Below are positions 51,485-60,484 of a DNA stretch of 64,000 bases, one piece after another; the stretch's first letter is position 1, and every line of letters begins with the position of its first letter. The notes under the pieces are model-generated. The model had not been told where the DNA came from. It made no database searches and saw only the letters and a list, made by a program, of their open reading frames with translations. Origin of the DNA: Streptomyces sp. TP-A0356 (lineage in GTDB: Bacteria; Actinomycetota; Actinomycetes; Streptomycetales; Streptomycetaceae); contig NZ_BBZJ01000032.1 of assembly GCF_001417775.1 (NCBI RefSeq), positions 45,121-109,120 on the forward strand. The letters run 5' to 3'. A program made the position numbers and the translations under genes.

Positions 51485-52363
51485 TCAGTTCCAGTTGATT
51501 TCGAAAGAATCCGGCGAGGCGGCGACCACCGCCGCACAGATCCCGTCTTCGACGCCGCTCCGGACAGCCATTCCCCGCGATAACCGGGTCCGGCGCGCCG
51601 GTGCCGTCGTCTCCGCTGTTCTCCGTTCCCCCGTTGCTTCCCCTGCCGCGCGCGCATACACCTCCCCGTCCCCCGTCTGTGCGTCCGCGAGCGCCGCCCG
51701 GACCGCGCGCGCCGCATCCGTCAGCGACGCGCCGGTCGTCATCAGGTCGTCGACGAGGACGACCCGCCCGGCGTCCAGCAGCCGGGTGCCTCCGGCCGCC
51801 ACCTCCAGCGCGCCCGTGAGATTGACCAGCCGCTGCCGGGAGTTGAGCCCGGACTGGTCGGCCACGGGCCGCCGCTGCCGCAGCACGGCCGCCACCCGAG
51901 CCGCCGTCCCGGCCCGGCGCAGCTCCGCGGCGGCCGCGAGCGCGATCCGCCGTGCCGGATCATGCCCTCTCGCCCGCACGGCCCGGCGCGAGGAGGGCAC
52001 GGGCACGAGCAGCACGGGCACCGGACCATCACCGGACACCGACGACCGGACTACGGCACCCGGTCCCGCCTCGCGCAACCCCGCGAGGACCGCCCCGGCC
52101 AGAGCCGCCCCGAGCGGGCCGGCGAGCGTCAGGGCGCCCCGCTCCTTGTGGGCCAGAAGCGTGGCGCGCACCGCGCCCCGGTACGCCGACGCCGCGTGCA
52201 CCACCGGCAGCCCCGCCGGCTCCGGCACCGGTCGCACCCGGCGTGGAGCGGTGCCCTGGAGAGCCGCGCGGCACTCGGCGCAGAGCACCGTGCGCGGCCT
52301 GCCACAGCCTCCGCACTCGGCCGGCAGCAGCAGATCGGTGAGGTCCTGCCACCACCCCCGCAT
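51485..52363 (-). CDS. comF: ComF-family phosphoribosyltransferase-like protein
   Basis: 292 residues from the ATG at 52363 (MRGWWQDLTDLLLP). An N-terminal zinc finger (CGGCGRP and LCAEC) precedes a PRTase fold with the PRPP motif VVLVDDLMTTGAS. ComF assists DNA uptake in Firmicutes; the actinobacterial copies are of unknown role. It lies 181 bases downstream of lpqB. Confidence 0.9.
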   Translation of the reverse strand: MRGWWQDLTDLLLPAECGGCGRPRTVLCAECRAALQGTAPRRVRPVPEPAGLPVVHAASAYRGAVRATLLAHKERGALTLAGPLGAALAGAVLAGLREAGPGAVVRSSVSGDGPVPVLLVPVPSSRRAVRARGHDPARRIALAAAAELRRAGTAARVAAVLRQRRPVADQSGLNSRQRLVNLTGALEVAAGGTRLLDAGRVVLVDDLMTTGASLTDAARAVRAALADAQTGDGEVYARAAGEATGERRTAETTAPARRTRLSRGMAVRSGVEDGICAAVVAASPDSFEINWN

Positions 52364-52544
52364 GACCACCACTGTGCCAACGCCCACAGCGGCCTGCCAG
52401 CCCTGTGGACAACTCCCGTGGACAACCGGAGGCCGCCCGTCGAACCCGGTCCCCAGGGCCCGCGAGGCTCGCCCCCGCTCCGCTGGGACCCAGCTCACCC
52501 GCCTCCCGCTCGGGAGTGCTCACCCGCCTCCCGCCCGCGAGAGC

Positions 52545-54377
52545 TCACCCCGGATAGACGGGAGCCGTCCCCTCCTTGACCACCTTCTGCCACTGGGCCC
52601 CGGCAGACAGCCGCACGATGCCGTCCTCCGAGTACGCCACCAGCGGCAGCCGCTCGTCCTCGGACGCCGCTATCTGCTTCACGCCCGTGGGCGAGGCCGG
52701 GGGGTTGCCCGCCGGTGTGGAGCCGTCGACCTGCACGTACCGCATCTGCTGCACCCCGCCGGACTCACGCCCGACCACCACGAGCCGACTGTCACCTGCC
52801 CACGACATGGCCGTGACCTCCTCCAGCTGCGGAGTCACGGAGTGCAGCCCCAGGATGGACACGGCCGGCCGCCCGTCCGTGCCACCGTCCCGCTCCACGC
52901 GCCCGATCTGCAGGGACGTCTTGCCGCCCTTCTCCACGATCAGCGCGATCCGCACTCCGTCGGCGGCCACCCGGACCGCGTCGACGCGCCCGTCGAGGCC
53001 CGGGGTGAGCACGTTCACCGGCTCGCCCGTGCCCTGCTGCAGCATCACCAGCCGGGCACGCTTCGGATCGCGGTCGGCCACCCACAGATCACCCGCGCCG
53101 TCCCAGCTCGGTGTCGTCAGCCGGTCGCCCGCCGCCGCGCCCCGGCTGCTCAGCACCGGAACTCCCGGCGAGGCGCCCGACAACAGCGACCCCACGTACA
53201 GGTACTGTCCGTCGGCCGAGACCCCGGCCGCGGTGTCCTCGGTGCGCGAGACGGCGGCCGCGCGCAGCTTCTTGCCCCCGTCGCCCAGCGCGCCCGGCAC
53301 CGGGATGGGTACCTGGGAGCCGCTGCCGCTGGACAGACGGACGAGGCGCTGCTTGCCGTCGATGAAGTACTCGTACTCGGCGCGCCTGCCCGTGCCGTGC
53401 GAGGCGACGGTCTCGGCCCGGTCCTCGTTCAGGTCGCACAGCTTCCTGCCGTTCGACCGGCGCAGCTCGACCTGGGTGACGCCGGTGGGCGTCAGATCCT
53501 GGAGCGTGAACAGCAGCTGCGCCGCCATCCGGGTGCACTGTGTCTGCCCGACCCGGTCCGCCTTGTCGTTGAGCGGCACCGTCAGCTTGTTCTGGTCGTC
53601 GGGCTGCAGGGATGTGACGTCCTTCCCGAGCGCGGTGCCGGAGGGGAAGCTCGACGTCGCCACCGGGTCCAGCCAGCGCGTGGGGCCCTTCAGCAGCGAC
53701 CGCACGGTCGACGTCACGGCATCGACCTTGCCGCGCACGTACACGGGATCGGCGACGGTGCTCAGCTGTCCGCCCGTCGCGGCCGGCATGTTCGCCGCGT
53801 AGTAGTACTTGTTGACCGACACATAGTTGCGCTGGAAGTCCGACTTGCCCAGCACCACTCCCTGCGGCAACGAGTCGATGCGCCACTGGTTGGTCTTCTT
53901 CTCCAGCGTGAGGTGCACCGTCTTGCCGTACGTCCCCGAGTCCGGCGCGTACGCGTGCTGCGCGTCCACCACGGCCAGCTTGCTGCCGGTCAGCACGTAC
54001 GTGTAGTCGTCACCAGCCTCCCGGCTCCTGGTGTGCTGCGGCACGGTGTTGGGCCCGTCGGAGAGCACCGTGGTGGAGGCGTCCGGGTCCCACCTGCGCG
54101 ACGCGCCTGCGGTCAGGTACTTGCGGGCGGTCTCGTACTGCGGGTCGTCGCTCGTCAGCGCCTCAAGGAAGCCCTGCACGATCTCCGACGGCCCGGCGTC
54201 CTCGCGCGGCGGCATGGCGAAGACGCGGACCTGCGTGTCCTGCCGGGGAGTCGACTCGACCCCGCGCAGATCCCCGCTGTCCGGCATGGAGGCGCACCCG
54301 GCCAGCACCACGGCACCACAGCCGACATACACCCCGATGCGCAGCGTGCGCGCTCGGCCGCCCCCCTCAGCGCCCAC
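52545..54377 (-). CDS. lpqB: Lipoprotein LpqB
   Basis: 610 residues from the GTG at 54377, overlapping the mtrB stop by 11 bases. Signal peptide with lipobox LAGC (GCGAVVLAGCASMPDSG). It has the N-terminal LpqB domain (DDPQYETARKYLTAGASRRW split) and a GerMN domain (from about 180, VRSLLKGPTRWLDP), then a beta-propeller-like C-terminus. In mycobacteria LpqB binds the sensor domain of MtrB and modulates MtrA phosphorylation; the same gene order implies the same role. Confidence 0.95.
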   Translation of the reverse strand: MGAEGGGRARTLRIGVYVGCGAVVLAGCASMPDSGDLRGVESTPRQDTQVRVFAMPPREDAGPSEIVQGFLEALTSDDPQYETARKYLTAGASRRWDPDASTTVLSDGPNTVPQHTRSREAGDDYTYVLTGSKLAVVDAQHAYAPDSGTYGKTVHLTLEKKTNQWRIDSLPQGVVLGKSDFQRNYVSVNKYYYAANMPAATGGQLSTVADPVYVRGKVDAVTSTVRSLLKGPTRWLDPVATSSFPSGTALGKDVTSLQPDDQNKLTVPLNDKADRVGQTQCTRMAAQLLFTLQDLTPTGVTQVELRRSNGRKLCDLNEDRAETVASHGTGRRAEYEYFIDGKQRLVRLSSGSGSQVPIPVPGALGDGGKKLRAAAVSRTEDTAAGVSADGQYLYVGSLLSGASPGVPVLSSRGAAAGDRLTTPSWDGAGDLWVADRDPKRARLVMLQQGTGEPVNVLTPGLDGRVDAVRVAADGVRIALIVEKGGKTSLQIGRVERDGGTDGRPAVSILGLHSVTPQLEEVTAMSWAGDSRLVVVGRESGGVQQMRYVQVDGSTPAGNPPASPTGVKQIAASEDERLPLVAYSEDGIVRLSAGAQWQKVVKEGTAPVYPG

Positions 54378-56424
54378 GAAACGCCTCCCCTTGCTCCCGC
54401 TCGTCCGCCCTGTCGCCGCCTTGCGACGACGGCTCCTGCGTCCTGTCGTCCGGGCGCCGCGTTCCCCCGGTGGGCCGCGGCACCACACGCGCGCCGTTGC
54501 CGGGCAGCGCGGTCGGGTCCGCCGTGGGCGTCACCGTGGCCGGCCGCTGTGCGATCGGGGCGTGGGGCGGCGCCTTCTCGCCCGCGGACTGCGCGGGCAC
54601 CGTGGCGAGCCTGCCGGAGCCGCCCTGGGGCAGACCGGCGTCGTTGAGCCCGCGATTGCGCCGTGAGTCCATCGGCTCCAGGGGTATCGGAGAACCCCGC
54701 AGCGGCTCGTCGGCGGTCCGGGGCAGCGTCAGCCGGAACTGCGAACCCCCGCCCGGCTCGCCCCACGCCTGCAGCCAGCCGCCGTGCAGGCGCGCGTCCT
54801 CCAGGGCGATCGACAGCCCCAGGCCCGTACCACCGGTGGTACGCGCGCGTGCCGGGTCCGCCCGCCAGAAGCGGCTGAAGACCCGGGTCGCCTCGCCCGG
54901 CTTGAGGCCTACGCCGTAGTCGCGCACCGCGATCGCGACGGCGCCGCCCGCCGAGGCGAGCTTGACGATGACGTCCTTGCCCTCGCCGTGCTCGACGGCG
55001 TTGACGACGAGGTTGCGCAGCACCCGCTCCACACGCCGGGCGTCCGCCTCGGCCACCACGGGCTGCTGGTCGCCGACGACGCGTATCTGCGTGCCCTTGC
55101 GCTCGGCGAGCGGCTCGGCGCCGCTCACGACTCGTCGTACGACCTCCCGCAGGTCGATCGGCTCGGCCTCCAGCGCCGCCGCGCCCGCGTCGAAGCGGCT
55201 GATCTCCAGCAGGTCGGCGAGCAGCGACTCGAACCGGTCCAGCTGGTCGGCGAGCAACTCCGCCGACCGAGCGGTCACCGGGTCGAAGTCGACGCGCGCC
55301 TCATGGATGACGTCCGCCGCCATCCGCACGGTCGTCAGCGGTGTGCGCAGCTCGTGCGACACGTCCGACACGAACCGCCGCTGCATCCGCGACAGGTCCT
55401 CCAGCTGCTGGATCTTCAGCTGCAGGTTCTGCGCCATCTTGTTGAAGGCCTCGCCCAGGCGCGCGATGTCGTCCTCACCGGTGACCTTCATACGTTCCTG
55501 CAGGCGCCCGGCGGACAGCCGTTCGGCGATGCCGGCGGCCATCCGTACGGGGGTCACGACCTGGCGCACCACGAGCCAGGCGATGGCTCCGAGGAGTACG
55601 ACGACGAAGAGCCCGGCGGTCGCGAGCGTCCCCTTGACCAGGCTGAGCGACTTCTCCTCCTGGGTGAGCGGGAAGAGGTAGTACAGCTGGTAGGGGTCCC
55701 CGTTCGGGTCGTTGATCTGCTTGCCGATGATCAGCGCCGGCTGCGGGTCGCGGCCGCTGTCGGTGTACACGATGCGCGTGTAGCTCTGGGCCACGCCCAT
55801 GCCGGCGTCGACGCGCCTGCGCAGGTCCTCCGGCACGCTCTGGCTCGGGTCCACGCCGCCCGAGGCGCGCGGTCCGAGGCCGCGGTTCTCGTTGTCCGCG
55901 GCGGTGGTGCTCAGCGTGACCACGTCGAAGGCACCCTGGCCACCGCTGGACAGCGACTCGACGAGGTCGCTCATCCACCCGCTGACGTTCTGGACGGGGT
56001 TGCTGCCCGCGCCCGAGGTGTCTTCCGCGCCGCTCGTGCTGGCCGCGCTGTCGGCCTTCTGCCCGGCGACCGTGAAGCCGCCGACGGCCTGGCTCTGCGA
56101 CGCCTTCACCTTGGCGTCCAGCAGGCCGTTGCGCACCTGCCCGATGACGACGAAGCCCAGCAGCAGCACCACGCCGAGCGACATCAGCAGGGTGGTGACG
56201 ACGATCTTGAGCTGGATGTTGCGCCGCCACAGCCGCATCACGGGCAGCAGCGGACGGCGCACCCACCGCATGACGAGCCGGAGGACCGGGCTGCCCTGGA
56301 CTCCGCCCTGGAGCAGCCCGCCCTCGAAGAACTGTTCCCACCGGGAGCCCGTCGTCCGCCGTCCGACAGGCCGCCCCGGACGGGCCCCGCGACCGGGCGC
56401 CGAGGCGGCACTGTCCCGGGACAC
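54367..56424 (-). CDS. mtrB: Sensor histidine kinase MtrB
   Basis: 685 residues from a GTG at 56424, one base after the mtrA stop; a GTG at 56454 (overlapping mtrA by 29 bases) is the alternative. Two membrane segments (about 77-100 and 258-282 in this numbering) bracket an extracytoplasmic sensor domain. Then HAMP, HisKA (FVSDVSHELRTPLTT, phospho-His), and the ATPase with NAVEHG, DYGVGLK and GTGLGL. The last 110 residues are a Pro/Arg-rich tail. It phosphorylates MtrA and controls cell-wall and development genes. Confidence 0.96.
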   Translation of the reverse strand: MSRDSAASAPGRGARPGRPVGRRTTGSRWEQFFEGGLLQGGVQGSPVLRLVMRWVRRPLLPVMRLWRRNIQLKIVVTTLLMSLGVVLLLGFVVIGQVRNGLLDAKVKASQSQAVGGFTVAGQKADSAASTSGAEDTSGAGSNPVQNVSGWMSDLVESLSSGGQGAFDVVTLSTTAADNENRGLGPRASGGVDPSQSVPEDLRRRVDAGMGVAQSYTRIVYTDSGRDPQPALIIGKQINDPNGDPYQLYYLFPLTQEEKSLSLVKGTLATAGLFVVVLLGAIAWLVVRQVVTPVRMAAGIAERLSAGRLQERMKVTGEDDIARLGEAFNKMAQNLQLKIQQLEDLSRMQRRFVSDVSHELRTPLTTVRMAADVIHEARVDFDPVTARSAELLADQLDRFESLLADLLEISRFDAGAAALEAEPIDLREVVRRVVSGAEPLAERKGTQIRVVGDQQPVVAEADARRVERVLRNLVVNAVEHGEGKDVIVKLASAGGAVAIAVRDYGVGLKPGEATRVFSRFWRADPARARTTGGTGLGLSIALEDARLHGGWLQAWGEPGGGSQFRLTLPRTADEPLRGSPIPLEPMDSRRNRGLNDAGLPQGGSGRLATVPAQSAGEKAPPHAPIAQRPATVTPTADPTALPGNGARVVPRPTGGTRRPDDRTQEPSSQGGDRADEREQGEAFRGR

Positions 56425-56425
56425 G

Positions 56426-57115
56426 TCAGCTCGGTCCGGCCTTGTAACCGACACCCCGCACGGTCACCACGATCTCCGGCCGCTCCGGGTCCTTCTCGAC
56501 CTTGGAGCGCAGCCGCTGGACGTGCACGTTGACCAGACGGGTGTCCGCCGCGTGGCGGTAGCCCCAGACCTGCTCCAGCAGGACCTCGCGGGTGAACACC
56601 TGCCACGGCTTGCGCGCCAGCGCCACCAGCAGGTCGAACTCCAGCGGCGTCAGCGCGATCGACTGCCCGTCCCGCTTCACGGAGTGACCGGCCACGTCGA
56701 TGACGAGGTCGCCGATGGCCAGCTGCTCGGGTGCCGGCTCCTCCGACCTCCGCAGCCGCGCCCGGATGCGGGCCACCAGCTCCTTCGGCTTGAACGGCTT
56801 CACGATGTAGTCGTCCGCGCCCGACTCGAGGCCGACGACCACGTCCACGGTGTCGCTCTTGGCGGTGAGCATCACGATCGGCACGCCGGACTCCGCCCTG
56901 ATCAGGCGGCACACCTCGATGCCGTCCCGTCCGGGCAGCATCAGGTCGAGCAGCACCAGGTCAGGCTTGGTCTCGCGGAAGGCGGCCAGCGCCTTGTCGC
57001 CGTCGGCTACGAAAGACGGCTCAAAACCTTCACCCCGCAGCACGATGCCGAGCATCTCGGCCAGTGCGGTGTCGTCGTCGACGACAAGGACTCGTCCCTT
57101 CATGGACCACATCAT
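56426..57115 (-). CDS. mtrA: Response regulator MtrA
   Basis: 229 residues, OmpR family. Receiver domain 1-120: DDDTALAEML, phospho-Asp in LLDLMLPG, TAKSD, KPF. C-terminal winged helix 130-228: LTPLEFDLLVALARKP, EVLLEQVWGY and VNVHVQRLRSKVE. Master regulator of wall metabolism and development in Actinobacteria. Its start is only eight bases after the mtnA stop, so its promoter either lies inside mtnA or is that of mtnA. Confidence 0.98.
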   Translation of the reverse strand: MMWSMKGRVLVVDDDTALAEMLGIVLRGEGFEPSFVADGDKALAAFRETKPDLVLLDLMLPGRDGIEVCRLIRAESGVPIVMLTAKSDTVDVVVGLESGADDYIVKPFKPKELVARIRARLRRSEEPAPEQLAIGDLVIDVAGHSVKRDGQSIALTPLEFDLLVALARKPWQVFTREVLLEQVWGYRHAADTRLVNVHVQRLRSKVEKDPERPEIVVTVRGVGYKAGPS

Positions 57116-57123
57116 CCCATTAA

Positions 57124-58269
57124 CTAAATCGTTACCTGGCGTGACCTGTCACACAGCACAGCGAGTGCGTCGGCCGTCACGGGAGACACGACGCCCTCCT
57201 CGGTGACGATCGCCGTCACCAGTTCGGGCGGCGTCACGTCGAACGCCGGGTTGTACGCCTGCGTCCCCAGAGGTGCCACAGGTATCCCGCCTCCCGCTTC
57301 CACTCCCGCCACCGGCACCCGAGGTGCGACGAGCTCCGTCACCTCGTGACCGGCCCGCTGCTCGACCTCGATGGACGCCCCGTCCGGCGTGTCCGGATCC
57401 ACCGTGGTCACCGGCGCCACCACGATGAACGGAACGTGGTGGTAGCGGGCCAGCACCGCGAGCGGATAGCTCCCCACCTTGTTCGCCACCGAACCGTCGG
57501 CGGCGATCCGGTCCGCCCCGATCAGTACGGCGTCCACCTCGCCCGCCGCGAACAGCGAACCCGCCGCGTTGTCCGTGAGCAAGGTGTACGCCATTCCGTT
57601 GCGGGCCGCCTCGTAAGCCGTCAAACGAGCACCCTGCAGCAACGGCCGCGTCTCGTCCACCCACAGCCTGCGCAGCCGCCCCGCCCGGTGCGCGGCCAGC
57701 GCCACCGCGAACGCCGTGCCCTCCCCGCCGGACACCAGCGCCCCGGTGTTGCAGTGGGTGAGCACGCGATGCCCGCCACCGGGCAGCAACTCGTCCAGCA
57801 GCGCCAGACCATGCCGCGACATCCGCACGCTCGCCTCGGCGTCCTGGCGGTGCAGCGCCCGCGCGGCGGCGAGCGCGGCCTCGGCGGCCCGCCCCTGGTC
57901 ACCGCTGTCGGCGAGCGCCCTCCGGTGGGCGGCCAGGGCCCTGCGCACGCCGACGGCGAGGTTCACCGCGGTGGGCCGGGCGCCCGCCAACGCGGCGGCG
58001 GCCTCCTCCACGTCGAACCCGCGCGCGGCGGCGAGCGCGACACCGTAGGCCCCGGCGATCCCGAGCAGCGGCGCACCGCGCACGGCGAGGGTGCGGATCG
58101 CGTCCACCAGCGCGGGTGCGTCCGTGCATACGAGATCGACCTCCTCGGCCGGCAGCCTTCTCTGGTCGAGAAGTACCAGTACCGGGCCTTCGGGCGGCTC
58201 GTCCCAGTGGATCGCGGATATCGCCGCCGACTCGTTGTCCTCGCCGGATTGCGCGTGCTGATCAGCCAT
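57124..58269 (-). CDS. mtnA: Methylthioribose-1-phosphate isomerase
   Basis: 381 residues from the ATG at 58269 (MADQHAQSGEDNES). eIF2B-like fold with the catalytic Cys in THCNTGAL and Asp in LIGADRIAADGSVANK. It isomerises 5-methylthioribose-1-phosphate to the ribulose form in methionine salvage. The frame stays open far upstream, antisense to the next operon, but that part is not protein-like. Directly upstream of mtrA on the same strand. Confidence 0.95.
   Translation of the reverse strand: MADQHAQSGEDNESAAISAIHWDEPPEGPVLVLLDQRRLPAEEVDLVCTDAPALVDAIRTLAVRGAPLLGIAGAYGVALAAARGFDVEEAAAALAGARPTAVNLAVGVRRALAAHRRALADSGDQGRAAEAALAAARALHRQDAEASVRMSRHGLALLDELLPGGGHRVLTHCNTGALVSGGEGTAFAVALAAHRAGRLRRLWVDETRPLLQGARLTAYEAARNGMAYTLLTDNAAGSLFAAGEVDAVLIGADRIAADGSVANKVGSYPLAVLARYHHVPFIVVAPVTTVDPDTPDGASIEVEQRAGHEVTELVAPRVPVAGVEAGGGIPVAPLGTQAYNPAFDVTPPELVTAIVTEEGVVSPVTADALAVLCDRSRQVTI
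57131..57145 (-). promoter_or_regulatory. Candidate MtrA-type site upstream of mtrA
   Basis: On the minus strand, GTCAC-GCCAG-GTAAC, a spaced direct repeat of GTNAC, 16 bases before the mtrA start and inside the last codons of mtnA. MtrA and GlnR sites in Streptomyces contain GTnAC-like repeats, so autoregulation is conceivable. The motif is short and could occur by chance. Confidence 0.35.
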
Positions 58270-58410
58270 GCGGTCAGTCTGCCCCGTACCCACTCGACAA
58301 TTGAAGGCGTGCAGCCAACAACGGCCCCCCGTTCTTCCGCGAGCGCCGCGTGGCACGATGGCTGCCAACTCCCCGCCACGACGGCGGACGGGCACCGTGA
58401 AGGAGCGACG

Positions 58411-59763
58411 ATGAACGACACTCCGGGCTGGGCCTCGCCCGGATCTGCCCCCTCCGACGGGCAGCCGGACCCCTCCGGCGCGCAGCCCCCGGAGCAGCCC
58501 TCGGACCAGGGCGCCGGCGATCAGCCGCAGCCGCCGGTGAAGTGGTCCAACGAGCAGCCCCCGCCCGGACAGTGGACCGCTCCTCACCCCCAGGGCCCCG
58601 GCCAGGCCCCGCCACCGCCTCCGCCCGGCCCGGGCTGGGGCGACGGCCCGCCCGCCGGTACCGGCGGCCACGCGGGCCCGGGCGGCGGATACCCCGGCTG
58701 GGGCGCTCCCCACGGGGGCTTCGGCGGCCCCGGTGGCTGGGGCGGCACCTGGGGCCCGCCCCCGGCCGCCAAGCCCGGCGTGATCCCGCTGCGCCCGCTC
58801 GGCGTCGGCGAGATCCTGGATGGCGCCGTCTCCACCATGCGCACCTACTGGCGCACGGTCCTCGGCATCTCGCTGACCATCTCGGTCGTCACGGAGATCA
58901 TCGTCATCCTGGTGCAGGGGCTCACCCTGAACCGCACCGCCACCACCAGCACCCTCAACGACCGCAGCGCCTCGGTGAGCGAGCTGAGCCGCGCCCTGGG
59001 CACCGCTCTGCTGAGCTCCACCGCGGTGTTCCTGGTCGCTCTGCTCGGCACCATCGTCGCGACGGCCCTGCTCACCACCGTCACCAGCCGGGCCGTGCTC
59101 GGCAGGCCGGTGAGCACGGCGGAAGCGTGGGGCGACGCCCGCCCGCAGTTGCTGCGACTGTGCGGCCTCACGCTCCTGCTGCCGCTCATGGCCCTCGCGA
59201 TCATCTTCGCGGGCGCGCTGCCCGGCATCATCGTCGCGGCGGCCGGCTCCACCTCCCTGGGTCTCGCGCTGGCTCTCCTCGGCGGCCTCGCCGGCAGCGT
59301 GGTCGCCCTGTGGATCATGATCCGTTTCTCGCTCGCCTCGCCCGCGCTGATGCTGGAGAAGCAGAGCATCCGCAAGTCGATGAGCCGCTCCGTGAGACTG
59401 GTGCGCGGCTCGTGGTGGCGGGTCTTCGGGATTCAGCTGCTCGGGCAGATCATCGCGAGCATCGTGTCGTCGCTGGTCGTGCTCCCCTTCGCGTTCCTCG
59501 GGGGACTGCTCGACGGTGGCGGGATCAGCGGCCTCGTCAACGCCAGCACGGGCGGCATCGGCTGGACGTTCCTGATCGTCAGCGGCATCGGCTCGGTGAT
59601 CGGGCGCATGCTGACCTTCCCCATCACCGCCGGCGTGACCGTGCTCCTCTACGTCGACCAGCGCATCCGCCGCGAGGCCCTCGACCTCGACCTGGCCCGC
59701 GCGGCAGGCATCCAGGGCTACGGCTCCCACACCCCCGACACCGCCCCGGCCCCGGGGAGCTGA
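58411..59763 (+). CDS. Pro/Gly-rich polytopic membrane protein
   Basis: 450 residues from the ATG at 58411, with AAGGAG six bases ahead. Residues 1-125 are a cytoplasmic Pro/Gly/Gln-rich disordered region. Then come about six membrane helices, beginning after IPLRPLGVGEILDGAVSTMRTYW, the start of a glycerophosphoryl diester phosphodiesterase membrane-domain-like family often called DUF7544/DUF975-like. No catalytic motif seen. First gene of an operon with DUF4129, DUF4350, MoxR and DUF58 proteins; its promoter lies in the 141-base gap to divergent mtnA. Confidence 0.82.
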   Translation: MNDTPGWASPGSAPSDGQPDPSGAQPPEQPSDQGAGDQPQPPVKWSNEQPPPGQWTAPHPQGPGQAPPPPPPGPGWGDGPPAGTGGHAGPGGGYPGWGAPHGGFGGPGGWGGTWGPPPAAKPGVIPLRPLGVGEILDGAVSTMRTYWRTVLGISLTISVVTEIIVILVQGLTLNRTATTSTLNDRSASVSELSRALGTALLSSTAVFLVALLGTIVATALLTTVTSRAVLGRPVSTAEAWGDARPQLLRLCGLTLLLPLMALAIIFAGALPGIIVAAAGSTSLGLALALLGGLAGSVVALWIMIRFSLASPALMLEKQSIRKSMSRSVRLVRGSWWRVFGIQLLGQIIASIVSSLVVLPFAFLGGLLDGGGISGLVNASTGGIGWTFLIVSGIGSVIGRMLTFPITAGVTVLLYVDQRIRREALDLDLARAAGIQGYGSHTPDTAPAPGS

Positions 59764-59767
59764 TGCG

Positions 59768-60484
59768 GTGAGCCTGACGGGGGGAGTACTGACAGTCGTA
59801 CCGGTGCTGTGGCGCTCGGGCGACGAACCACCGGTGACGAGCCCGCGCGACCCCGCGCGGGAGGCGGCCCGGCGTGAGCTGTCCAAGCGGATGTACCACG
59901 AGAACGACCCCAGCCTGCTGCAGCGCGCCCTGAACGCCTTCTGGGACTGGGTGGACCGGCTCTTCAACGCCGCCTCGTCCGCGACGCCCGGCGGCTCGGT
60001 GGGCCTCGTGGTCATCGTCCTGGCGGTCCTGGCGCTGGTCGGCGCCCTGTGGTGGCGCCTGGGCACTCCGCGCCGGATGCCCACCTCGTCCGCGGCGCTC
60101 TTCGACGACCGCCCGCGGAGCGCCGCCGAGCACCGCGCGGCCGCCGAGGCGCACGCCGCCCAGGGCCACTGGAGCCAGGCCGTCCAGGAACGCATGCGCG
60201 CCGTCGTACGCTCCCTGGAGGAACGCGCCCTTCTCGACGTGCGCCCCGGGCGCACCGCCGACGAGGCCGCCTCCGAGGCCGGCCGGGCGCTGCCCGGCCA
60301 CGCGGACCGACTGCGCGCCGCCGCCCGTGACTTCGACGACGTCACATACGGTGGCCGGGCCGCGGGCGAAGAGACGTACCACAGGCTCGCCGCCCTCGAC
60401 AACGAGCTGGAACGCACCAGACCCCAGCTCGCCGACAGCGCCCACAGCACGGCCCACAACGCCCGCCAGGGAGCCGCCGGATGA
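59768..60484 (+). CDS. DUF4129 membrane protein
   Basis: 238 residues from the GTG at 59768, four bases after the preceding stop. One membrane helix (about 78-97, GLVVIVLAVLALVGALWW) follows an N-terminal region (LSKRMYHENDPSLLQRALNAFWDWV). A C-terminal cytoplasmic helical domain (SQAVQERMRAVVRSLEERALLDVRPGRTADEAA split) is the DUF4129 signature, found with transglutaminase/MoxR/DUF58 systems. Its stop overlaps the next start (ATGA). Confidence 0.85.
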   Translation: MSLTGGVLTVVPVLWRSGDEPPVTSPRDPAREAARRELSKRMYHENDPSLLQRALNAFWDWVDRLFNAASSATPGGSVGLVVIVLAVLALVGALWWRLGTPRRMPTSSAALFDDRPRSAAEHRAAAEAHAAQGHWSQAVQERMRAVVRSLEERALLDVRPGRTADEAASEAGRALPGHADRLRAAARDFDDVTYGGRAAGEETYHRLAALDNELERTRPQLADSAHSTAHNARQGAAG

